The notes beneath the pieces are model-generated. The model was not told where the DNA came from. It made no database searches and was given only the letters and a program-made list of their open reading frames with translations. A stretch of 8,317 bases of DNA from Chitinophagaceae bacterium (GTDB lineage: Bacteria; Bacteroidota; Bacteroidia; Chitinophagales; Chitinophagaceae): assembly GCA_023251335.1 (NCBI GenBank), contig JAHEZA010000079.1, positions 1-8,317 of the forward strand. The letters run 5' to 3'. The number at the start of each line of letters is the position of its first letter. Position 1 is the stretch's first letter. Positions 1-6,114 of the stretch are shown piece by piece. The translations under genes were made by a program, and so were the position numbers.

Positions 1-414
1 GTCTAATATGGTATGATACAATGGCCCGGTTACTTCAAAGCCCCGCAAATAATTTCTGTCAATCAGTTCTTTATTAAAATTGGCAGGATAATCAAGATAA
101 AAATCGTTGTAGTAAGAAGTAGAAAAACCTGCCCGTAAATTAACATGGCCATCCTTTAAAACATTCAGCATATTTGAGCAAACAGAAAAGAGTGCACTGT
201 CAGCCATGTTATTATTTATCTGTGGCCTGTATGTTTGATAAACCGCGTTCCAGTCAATGTTTTTGTAATCAAAAAACGAGTACCCTTCATCCACAGTTTT
301 CCAGAGTGTTTCAAAAACTGTTACGGGGTCTGCTGATTCAGACTTTGGCATAATAACTTTTTCACAGGAAGAAAGCAGAAATGCAGCAGATAGAAATAAA
401 AATATCTTTTTCAT
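1..414 (-). CDS. S41-family peptidase lipoprotein, N-terminal part (cut by window edge)
   Basis: This is the first 138 codons of a gene that runs off the left edge without a stop. The protein begins with a lipoprotein signal: a Lys-rich start, a hydrophobic stretch at residues 4-14 and a lipobox L14-S15-S16-C17, so it is probably anchored to the periplasmic or outer membrane by Cys17. Residues 34-66 (FETLWKTVDEGYSFFDYKNI, then DW-x-x-VY and YRPQI) match the N-terminal helical region of Bacteroidota S41 peptidases (C-terminal-processing/tricorn-core type). LKDGHVNL at 86-93 is the conserved segment before the PDZ-like part. The catalytic Ser/Lys lie outside the window, so activity cannot be judged. 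It is the last visible gene of the operon, 9 bases after the barrel-protein gene, with a good ribosome binding site. Family assignment is confident; the substrate is unknown. Confidence 0.85.
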   Translation of the reverse strand, partial: MKKIFLFLSAAFLLSSCEKVIMPKSESADPVTVFETLWKTVDEGYSFFDYKNIDWNAVYQTYRPQINNNMADSALFSVCSNMLNVLKDGHVNLRAGFSTSYYNDFYLDYPANFNKELIDRNYLRGFEVTGPLYHTILD

Positions 415-418
415 ATAA

Positions 419-425
419 CTCCTTT
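419..425 (-). promoter_or_regulatory. Shine-Dalgarno-like site of the S41 peptidase gene
   Basis: On the minus strand AAAGGAG lies 4 bases before the ATG at 414 and overlaps the TAA stop of the preceding gene (426-424). This supports the chosen start. It also suggests ribosomes can pass from one gene to the next. Such a strong match is uncommon in Bacteroidota, where most genes lack a clear Shine-Dalgarno site. Confidence 0.55.
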
Positions 426-1242
426 AATAGTTTGACATAAATGTGAAGGAAATCAGATGCTCCGCCGCATACACAGCATTAATAGTTTTCATTTTGTAAA
501 AATCCCAGCGGTAACTTATTTGCAGTGCATTGTGATTAAATAAAGGATAAGTAAGGGAAACTTCACTGGTAACCCGTATTAGTTTATTAACAGACACAAT
601 GCTGCTGTTTTTAAATAAATCACCAACAAAATTATTTTTTGGATCAATAAATTCTATCCGGTTTAGATAATACGGTCTTGCAATTTGTGAAATAAGAGGA
701 ATACCCAGATTGTACGATAAGGTGCAATTTCTTTTTCTCCATGTAAAATCTTTATCGAGTTTTGCTGCAGGTCCAATACTTAAAGCATAGTCATAAAATA
801 ATTGTGAGTTATCCAATTGTTCAGCCCGTTTTAAATTAAACAGGAATGAAGCATCGCCACCGGCATAAAGTTTTAATTTTTCATTCCACTGCTTTACTTT
901 TAATAAATACTGATAGTCCAATACAAATCTTGTGGTCTTTACTTCCATTGGCCGTAAACCGTTGCCACGGTTGGTTGTTAATTTATTAAAAGTGGGCTCA
1001 AGTTTAAATTGACGGTATCTTTTCTCACTTGTTTTAATCAAACCCAGCGAAGGGCCAATACCTGACCCATTATATCGTACAAAGGAAGCGGCTTCATCAT
1101 ACATCGATTGGCCGGAAATACCGAAACCTAATAACCAATACCGTTGATTTTGTTTGCTATTTCGCGGAAATCCATCGGTTTGTGCTTCTGCGTTAAAAAT
1201 GCAGCATGACAAAAGCATTAGTGTAACAATAACTTTGTTCAT
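424..1242 (-). CDS. Predicted outer-membrane beta-barrel protein, function unknown
   Basis: A 272-residue exported protein that I cannot assign to a named family. It has a signal peptide (hydrophobic residues 4-16, cleavage likely after AEA at 18-20, leaving Gln21). The rest is rich in alternating polar/aromatic stretches that look like amphipathic beta strands, for example around residues 83-98, 105-113, 122-130 and 172-186. The C-terminus ends in a strand HLISFTFMSNY with a terminal Tyr, close to the aromatic-ended last strand of outer-membrane barrels. Length and pattern suit a small 8-12-stranded barrel in the outer membrane. The start codon sits 1 base after the stop of the upstream amide hydrolase gene (TAA-T-ATG), implying translational coupling. 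It could serve as a pore or surface partner for the neighbouring hydrolases, but that is inference from position only. Confidence 0.6.
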   Translation of the reverse strand: MNKVIVTLMLLSCCIFNAEAQTDGFPRNSKQNQRYWLLGFGISGQSMYDEAASFVRYNGSGIGPSLGLIKTSEKRYRQFKLEPTFNKLTTNRGNGLRPMEVKTTRFVLDYQYLLKVKQWNEKLKLYAGGDASFLFNLKRAEQLDNSQLFYDYALSIGPAAKLDKDFTWRKRNCTLSYNLGIPLISQIARPYYLNRIEFIDPKNNFVGDLFKNSSIVSVNKLIRVTSEVSLTYPLFNHNALQISYRWDFYKMKTINAVYAAEHLISFTFMSNY

Positions 1243-1243
1243 A

Positions 1244-2047
1244 TTATTTTGTTTTGAAAAGCTTTGGAATGGCTACTGAATGTTTTCCTTTTAGCAATTC
1301 TTTTTCCAAATTAATTTTAATCTTGTTAGTGAAATTTTTCCTGTTTTCAACACTATATACATACACTTCACCTGTAGTAAGATTGTATATGTTAGAATAA
1401 ACGGTAAGTTCCTCCTGGTGAGTTTGTGCAAGTATTTTCTGTACATTATCTATTGTCGCCGATGAATCAATATGCAACATTGAATCTGCTGCGGCAAACC
1501 GCATACACTTTTGTTCCCCACCATAAGAAGGATTGGATAAATTAAAATTGGTGAGTAATTGATAATTACCGATACGGCGGTGTATCTGTAGCTTCCCTTC
1601 ATATACGCCAATTGCAGCGGAATTGCCTTTTTTATCTGCAAACATTACATGTATATCTTCCATTTCTGGTATTCTATATTTTTCCACATAAGAAATTGCT
1701 TCATCAACTGTCTTGCATTCTGCCAATATTTTAGTCCATATATAGCAATGGCAATCTTCCTTATTATCGTTATCAGGATATGGTGCATTAGGAGTTCTTG
1801 TTCCGTCAAAAAATAAGCCTTCCGTATTCATTCCTCCCTGGGCGGTTTTCTAACTTGTGAAATCAAAATAGAGCATTCCAAATTTTTTACCAGATGGAGG
1901 AACAAATGTTACCTCTGCATCACGTGCATACCAATCTTCATGATTGGCAATTAAAATAGTTTTGCCATCTGTTAAAAACATGATGAAGCAGCCAAAGCTG
2001 GCGCTTATAAAAGACGTTGCAACGCATGTAGCAATAATCTTTTTCAT
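1244..2047 (-). pseudogene. Exported linear amide C-N hydrolase (Ntn family), interrupted by in-frame TAG
   Basis: Read through one amber codon, this is a single 267-codon frame for an Ntn hydrolase related to choloylglycine hydrolase/penicillin V acylase. A signal peptide (1-19) ends SASFG-C20. Cys20 would be the N-terminal nucleophile freed by cleavage, as in exported Gram-negative members. Family landmarks follow: NHEDW at 35-39, FGMLYF near 56-61, QGGMN-x-EGLFFD at 70-81, then TNFNLSNP and CMRF around 166-184 (N167 and R183 are candidate catalytic-site residues). TAG at 1850-1852 replaces residue 66, between FTS and KTAQGGMN. The frame is unchanged across it and no other lesion is seen. 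Only a 65-residue fragment with the nucleophile would be made; the other 195 residues could start only at the internal ATG 1831. The ATG at 2047 lies 2 bases after the stop of the 610-residue gene. A nonsense allele, sequence error or readthrough are all possible. Family call is strong; functional state is unresolved. Confidence 0.82.
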
Positions 2048-2049
2048 CT

Positions 2050-3882
2050 TTACTTATTTTTTATATTAAAATTTGTAAACACGGCACTCATATCCGGTTT
2101 CATTTTTGGCCCACTGCCAGCAAATCTTGCCATTACCAAAATACCGGCCTGAACAGGTTTATCCAGCCATTCTAAATTGTAGCTGGTGATTATCTTCCAG
2201 TCGTTACTATCAGTGTTTTTTATGGAACAGGTTACGGTGGTTCCTTTTTTTTCAAAACGCAGCCATCCATTCATTCCTTTTATTTTATCTGCTGGGCCTT
2301 TAGATTTTCCATTCTGTGTTTTTCGTAAAAAGTACTTCGCGCTGCTGTTGCCCCCGGTGCCGATGCAGAGAGTAATATTATTTTCTTCCGGGCTTTCGCT
2401 ATCCCTCAATATCATGCCTGCCTGCTGAAATCCATTATCAGGCGATTCCTTTTTATTACTTCTTTTTGTCATGTTGATTTTTGTTTCTATTACAAAATCA
2501 CCGGCAACAGGCTGATAAAGCATTCCTGCCGTCTCATCATCTTCCCACGAGCCTTTCATTATCGGAATTAATGTAATGGAATCAGCGCTTTTGCAGGCTA
2601 CAAAAAAATCTTTTTTAAAATACTGCCATTCGTCAGAAATCTTTTCTGCTGGCATATCGTTATTTTTTTTCCCGATGGATGCAATTACATTATTTAATGA
2701 GCTGGTCGGTGAAACAATATTATAGCTTCCCCAAAAACCCGTATCAAAATCTGAAGGGAGGTTGGCAACTAAATTTTTTCTTTTCCATTCTTCCCCTTTA
2801 CTGATGCTTTCTGTAAAAGATGCAGGGTCATCAGTTACCGCCATTTCTGTAGTAATAGTAAGGTTCAGGTCAATGTTTTTACCTGGTTGTTTGTAGGCAA
2901 TTTGATATGCTGCATAAGCATTATTTAAAATAAAGTAACCATCCATTTTTGAGAAATTCGCATTTTTAACCCATCCTTTTCTTTTAAAATCTATATGGAG
3001 CAAACTGGCAAAAAGCTTGTCTGTACCTGTAAGTCCTTTTGCATAACTAATTCCCAATGGACTATTTTGAGATTCATATTTAATAATGGAAAAATCTTCT
3101 GCGTCAATATAAATTTTCCCTTTGTCAAGCGCCTCATGCACAGTTGGCTTTTGGTCAAAGCTTATTATATAAACATTCCTGTCATCGTAGCTTATGACAG
3201 AGTCTTTATGATATACAAACCATTTTATTTTTTTTGCATCCAGGAAATCAGGAAAGTCAATACTGAAACTTTTGCTTATCAGTTCTTCCGGGCCTCCTCC
3301 CGGATGATAATCTTCAAAGAGCCTTGTATAAGCCACATCTTCCTTGCATCTTCCCTTTTCCATTTTTAACTTATAATCTTTACCCGAAGGGAAGTACTGG
3401 CTTTTAAAAATAGCCTCTGCTACAGAGAAATAATCAGATGTGTCTTTAATTATCTCCCTGTAAAAAAAGTGATTTTCAAAATTACCTGCAGGTAGTAATT
3501 TATGTGTTGCTTCAATTGCTTTTTGTATTATTTCCGAAGCCCCAATTGGTTTTACAATTACTCCTGGCAATACAACCCGGCTTCGTTCCAATTTTATTAT
3601 TGAATCGCTATAACCGGAAACAGGAATAATCTGTGAATTGTATCCTACAGCCGAAATTTTTATTGAATCAGGATTAGCAGGTATGTGTATATTAAATGCT
3701 CCCTCATTGTTTGAGATAATACCGGATATCCTGCCGTTGTGGTAGATGCTGATGCTGGCAGCAACAATGGGTTGAGCAGTTTGCTTATCTGTAATCCTGG
3801 CTTTTAATGTTTGTGCCTGTGCGGATACTACAATGAAAGTAAACAGCGCACCAATACCAAAAAGATAGATATACTTATTCAT
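2050..3882 (-). CDS. Secreted carboxypeptidase-regulatory-like protein with C-terminal DUF1349-like domain
   Basis: A 610-residue exported protein, first gene of the envelope operon. Residues 1-23 form a signal peptide ending SAQA, followed by Gln24. Residues 25 to about 110 are a CarboxypepD_reg-like beta-sandwich (ARITDKQTAQPIVAASI, then NNEGAF and ISAVGY), the domain that heads many Bacteroidota surface proteins. From about 115 to 400 comes the region usually found behind it in non-TonB members, with EIIQKAIEATHKLLP and an FYRE motif near 140. From about 415 to 607 is a DUF1349/concanavalin-like domain (GDFVIETKI, QQAGMILRD, NGWLRFEKKG), of a kind often linked to sugar binding. No catalytic motif or transmembrane barrel is seen, so a binding or scaffold role in periplasm or outer membrane is likeliest. 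The start follows GTGGAATT. A 117-base gap separates it from the regulator gene upstream. Confidence 0.78.
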   Translation of the reverse strand: MNKYIYLFGIGALFTFIVVSAQAQTLKARITDKQTAQPIVAASISIYHNGRISGIISNNEGAFNIHIPANPDSIKISAVGYNSQIIPVSGYSDSIIKLERSRVVLPGVIVKPIGASEIIQKAIEATHKLLPAGNFENHFFYREIIKDTSDYFSVAEAIFKSQYFPSGKDYKLKMEKGRCKEDVAYTRLFEDYHPGGGPEELISKSFSIDFPDFLDAKKIKWFVYHKDSVISYDDRNVYIISFDQKPTVHEALDKGKIYIDAEDFSIIKYESQNSPLGISYAKGLTGTDKLFASLLHIDFKRKGWVKNANFSKMDGYFILNNAYAAYQIAYKQPGKNIDLNLTITTEMAVTDDPASFTESISKGEEWKRKNLVANLPSDFDTGFWGSYNIVSPTSSLNNVIASIGKKNNDMPAEKISDEWQYFKKDFFVACKSADSITLIPIMKGSWEDDETAGMLYQPVAGDFVIETKINMTKRSNKKESPDNGFQQAGMILRDSESPEENNITLCIGTGGNSSAKYFLRKTQNGKSKGPADKIKGMNGWLRFEKKGTTVTCSIKNTDSNDWKIITSYNLEWLDKPVQAGILVMARFAGSGPKMKPDMSAVFTNFNIKNK

Positions 3883-3993
3883 AATTCCACATTTAATAAA
3901 CCGTTTCAGCAGCCATGCGAATAAAAGACAAGTTCCGGGTGATTTTTGTTACAGGGTATTTTATGAATTTAATTCAGTCCGCCAAGATGGAAC

Positions 3994-4005
3994 TCATAAT
4001 TATGA
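3994..4005. repeat. Perfect 12-base palindrome over the end of the regulator gene
   Basis: TCATAATTATGA reads the same on both strands and overlaps the TAA stop (4002-4000) of the AraC-type gene. The 9-mer TTATGAATT at 4000-4008 recurs directly at 3961-3969, inside the 117-base gap before the 610-residue gene. This could be a dimeric-protein binding site for that promoter, but AT-rich palindromes of this size also arise by chance. No TAnnTTTG element is visible in this gap. Confidence 0.25.
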
Positions 4006-5211
4006 ATTGCCAGCTTGTTTTGACCATTCCAGGGGCGAAAAACCGGTTAGTTTTTTAAAGTTTATAAAAAAAGTAGTTTTTGATTTATAGCCGGCCTCAG
4101 CGGCAATTCCCTGAAGATTAAGGTGTGAATAATCCGGATTGACTAAAATTTTCTTAGCTTCTTCAACCCTGTAGGTGTTGATGAATTCAAAAAAGTTCAT
4201 TTGTAATTGCTCGTTGATTACCTGCGTGAGATGATTTTTTGAAATATTCATTATACTGGCAAGAGAATGAATATTTAACTCCGGCTGTTTAAATAGTTTT
4301 TCTTCTTCCATTATTTTTTGCAAATCTGTCAGTAGTTTTTTTGCGTGCTCAGGTTTGAGGCCCGACTTCCTGTATTTTGAGACAAGGACGGATTCTGTTT
4401 CCTGAATTGGCTTTTCAATATTGAGGATATTCTCTTGTACACGATTGCCAGGTTTTAGTTCATCTTCATTGCTCCGTGTTGCAGTTTCCATTTCTTTTTC
4501 CGCTGGGAAACCTGTTTCAGGCAAAAATAAACCGGGCCTTGCCAGGACATTATAACTTATCAGGTAAATACAAAGTGTAATCATCACCTGGATAAAACCA
4601 AAATATTTTCCAAGACCTTGAACGCCAAACAATGAAAGATGAGACAGTGCAAATGAAAAAATGTAAATACATGTTATTATAACCAACAATCTTTTTAACC
4701 AGCGCAGGTCCCTCTCTTCAATGTTTGAATATGTTTCCAACACCCCGGCATGATACTTTGTAAGCCTGCGTATTGAAAGTATATTATAAATAAGTATCTG
4801 AATCACCAGCAACTCAAACCCCACGACTTCAAGAATATCACTTGAAAATTTATCTGGCTGCCAGCCGCTCAAAAAAGTAACCAGGTCTGTCGAAAAAAAA
4901 ATAAAGAAAGGTGCAAAATGTAAAAAATGCTTTTTATTAAAGTGAGATGTGGATGTGGTTAAATAATAAATAAAAAGATAAAGCAGGGGACCGTACAGAT
5001 AAGCAGAATTGCTGATAAGGAATGCTATAATTCTTTTCCCGGATGTATCGCTGTTTTGAACAAACCAATCTTCAAGCAGGCCAACTGAAAAAAAGAATAC
5101 ATATAAGCCCAACATAAGATTGGAGAGGCGATGCCTGCTTTTTAAAAAGAAAAAAACGGAAAGCAATATCCCCTGAAATGTACCGATTAATTGTAAAAAT
5201 GATACTTGCAT
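4000..5211 (-). CDS. Membrane-bound AraC-family transcriptional regulator (seven-helix sensor plus HTH)
   Basis: About 403 residues. The first 225 hold seven hydrophobic helices (roughly 3-23, 30-48, 60-84, 95-116, 127-147, 173-195 and 201-224), followed by a charged linker of about 75 residues. A C-terminal AraC/XylS DNA-binding domain lies at about 305-400. Its two helix-turn-helices are visible: LNIHSLASIMNISKNHLTQ and LQGIAAEAGYKSKTTFFINF, ending in the typical GFSPLEWSK. Such proteins sense a signal in or across the inner membrane and act on nearby genes. The next gene downstream on the same strand is the envelope operon at 3882, the likely target. I chose ATG 5211 because the product then begins directly at the first helix (MQVSFLQLIG), as usual for the family, and because the upstream ATG at 5250 adds 13 residues coded within repeat-rich DNA. 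The longer form cannot be excluded. Confidence 0.88.
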   Translation of the reverse strand: MQVSFLQLIGTFQGILLSVFFFLKSRHRLSNLMLGLYVFFFSVGLLEDWFVQNSDTSGKRIIAFLISNSAYLYGPLLYLFIYYLTTSTSHFNKKHFLHFAPFFIFFSTDLVTFLSGWQPDKFSSDILEVVGFELLVIQILIYNILSIRRLTKYHAGVLETYSNIEERDLRWLKRLLVIITCIYIFSFALSHLSLFGVQGLGKYFGFIQVMITLCIYLISYNVLARPGLFLPETGFPAEKEMETATRSNEDELKPGNRVQENILNIEKPIQETESVLVSKYRKSGLKPEHAKKLLTDLQKIMEEEKLFKQPELNIHSLASIMNISKNHLTQVINEQLQMNFFEFINTYRVEEAKKILVNPDYSHLNLQGIAAEAGYKSKTTFFINFKKLTGFSPLEWSKQAGNS

Positions 5212-5250
5212 TAACCTGCTTAAATATTTTCCCGCTGTTGGTGTTCCCAT

Positions 5251-5534
5251 CCCGGACAGCCGCAGTTGGTATTGAGCGTGGGCTTTGAAGCGATGGCTTC
5301 ACCAGCGGCTGATCTTAATGGAGTCATTCGTATTCAAGTTCAAAGATAGGGCTTTGTTCAATTGGTTTTGCTGGTGAAGCAGCCGCACTTATGCCTGGCT
5401 CAACACCGACAAACGACTCAACGTTGAGCCCAAACTGTAGCTGAAAAATTTACTGCCGATTGCTCTTCCGTCAGGCTCCGCCATTGCAAATATTTTTGCT
5501 GTGCGTTCGTGCTAATTCAATTATAGAGTATAAA
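5251..5534. repeat. Repeat-rich structured spacer without a gene
   Basis: I see no coding frame in this 284-base gap; it looks richer in G+C than its neighbours. It holds a perfect 11-base inverted pair GCTTCACCAGC (5296-5306) / GCTGGTGAAGC (5370-5380). It also holds a small hairpin TGAAGC-GATG-GCTTCA (5286-5301) that competes for the left arm. CAGCCGC occurs at 5257-5263 and 5380-5386, with its complement GCGGCTG at 5305-5311. GGCTCAAC (5397-5404) pairs with GTTGAGCC (5423-5430), and the perfect palindrome CTCAACGTTGAG is at 5417-5428. A direct near-repeat (12 of 14 bases) sits at 5232-5245 and 5260-5273. This density suggests a dispersed intergenic repeat element or a recombination site rather than a simple promoter region. 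It lies after the methyltransferase gene and before the AraC-type gene. Confidence 0.6.
5341..5348 (-). promoter_or_regulatory. Possible Bacteroidota -7 element for the AraC-type gene
   Basis: TATCTTTG on the minus strand fits the Bacteroidota -7 consensus TAnnTTTG exactly. It lies about 130 bases before the chosen start at 5211. I find no convincing TTTG at the expected -33 distance. The element sits in the loop between the 11-base inverted repeat arms at 5296-5306 and 5370-5380, so its use might depend on what those repeats do. Confidence 0.3.
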
Positions 5535-6011
5535 TCAAAGCCATCTTCTGACTTTTGTTTTATAATCAGAATATTGTTGTCCAAACCTACGGTCAAGATA
5601 TTTTTCTTCACGCTTAATCACGTATTCCTGAACGATTAAAAATAAAAAAGGCAGTAGTACTAAATTCCACCAGTTGCCGATTATAAATGATAGCCCGATG
5701 TAAAAAAGAAGTAAGCTAATGTACATTGGATTGCGGCTTACCGAATAAATACCTGTAGTTTGTAATGAGTTTGCAGGTTTAATGGTAACCAGGGTGTTTT
5801 TCGTTTTAAAGAACTGTCGCAGTGCCGGAAAATTAAAAAGCAAACCGATTAGAATGATGACCGAGCCAATAATCTTTGACGTTGTAGTATAAAAAAAAAT
5901 CCTGCTGAATGGCAGAAGCCTTTGAATAAGGACCGCAGCAAAAAACGTGGCTACATAAAGAAACGGTGGTGGAATGTGTATTCCGGGGTTGTCTTTATTA
6001 TTTCCCATCAT
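5535..6011 (-). CDS. Isoprenylcysteine carboxyl methyltransferase-family membrane protein
   Basis: A 158-residue inner-membrane protein of the ICMT/PEMT-like family: small multi-helix SAM-dependent methyltransferases that act on lipid-borne or hydrophobic substrates. Hydrophobic helices are near residues 16-31, 47-61 and 98-128. The conserved cofactor-binding part is complete: LQTTGIYSVSRNPMY at about 83-97, then REEKYLDRRFG with the Glu pair at 135-136 and Y-x-x-Y-x-x-x-VRRW at the C-terminus. Bacterial members are often annotated as ICMT, but their true substrates are mostly unknown. I take ATG 6011 (or 6008 next to it) as the start rather than the in-frame TTG at 6026, because that TTG is part of a candidate promoter element. 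A spacer of about 100 bases separates it from the monooxygenase gene, and the repeat-rich spacer follows it. Confidence 0.85.
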   Translation of the reverse strand: MMGNNKDNPGIHIPPPFLYVATFFAAVLIQRLLPFSRIFFYTTTSKIIGSVIILIGLLFNFPALRQFFKTKNTLVTIKPANSLQTTGIYSVSRNPMYISLLLFYIGLSFIIGNWWNLVLLPFLFLIVQEYVIKREEKYLDRRFGQQYSDYKTKVRRWL

Positions 6012-6023
6012 TTTAGTTTTAGT

Positions 6024-6031
6024 CAAAGATA
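6024..6031 (-). promoter_or_regulatory. Possible -7 promoter element of the methyltransferase gene
   Basis: TATCTTTG on the minus strand matches the Bacteroidota consensus TAnnTTTG. It is only 12 bases before the ATG at 6011, so a transcript would begin almost at the start codon. A weak -33 candidate (TTTA) lies 22 bases further upstream. This suggests the gene is transcribed on its own with a very short leader. The evidence is one short motif. Confidence 0.35.
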
Positions 6032-6067
6032 AAAATAATGTTTTGTTATGATGTAAAGTTTGCTATT

Positions 6068-6091
6068 GGAGACAAAATATCAACCGTCTCC
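6068..6091. other. Short hairpin between monooxygenase and methyltransferase genes
   Basis: GGAGAC (6068-6073) and GTCTCC (6086-6091) form a perfect 6-base stem with a 12-base AT-rich loop. In the direction of the genes (minus) no T-run follows, so it is a poor intrinsic terminator. On the plus strand it is followed by TTTCTTTATT. It may weakly end transcription from the plus strand, or slow it after the monooxygenase gene. Confidence 0.25.
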
Positions 6092-6114
6092 TTTCTTTAT
6101 TATAGTCAGTGGTA

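Noticed and set aside
1450..1641. 63-codon minus-strand open frame
   Set aside because: An out-of-frame shadow within the amide hydrolase coding region, whose own frame carries the family motifs.
1244..1831. Independent 195-residue protein starting at ATG 1831, with GGAGGA just before it looking like a ribosome binding site
   Set aside because: GGAGGA is the codons for the Gly-Gly of the conserved QGGMN motif, in frame with the upstream part. The product would lack the catalytic Cys. It is better read as the second half of the interrupted amide hydrolase, though reinitiation there is not excluded.
1850..1852. TAG as pyrrolysine or a general amber reassignment
   Set aside because: Nothing in the window supports pyrrolysine machinery, the lineage is not known for it, and a single TAG is not enough to claim reassignment. 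A point mutation or error is simpler.
2186..2428. 80-codon open frame on the plus strand
   Set aside because: It lies wholly inside the well-supported 610-residue gene on the other strand, and its translation has no recognisable features.
2995..3369. 124-codon open frame on the plus strand
   Set aside because: Antisense to the same secreted-protein gene. The composition is what the reverse of that coding region gives, and no motif is seen.
5072..5302. 76-codon minus-strand open frame overlapping the start of the AraC-type gene
   Set aside because: Out of frame with the clear membrane helices of the regulator and starting in the repeat-rich spacer; it has no recognisable content.
6068..6091. 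Intrinsic terminator for the monooxygenase gene
   Set aside because: The stem is only 6 pairs and no T-run follows on the minus strand, so it is listed only as a hairpin.
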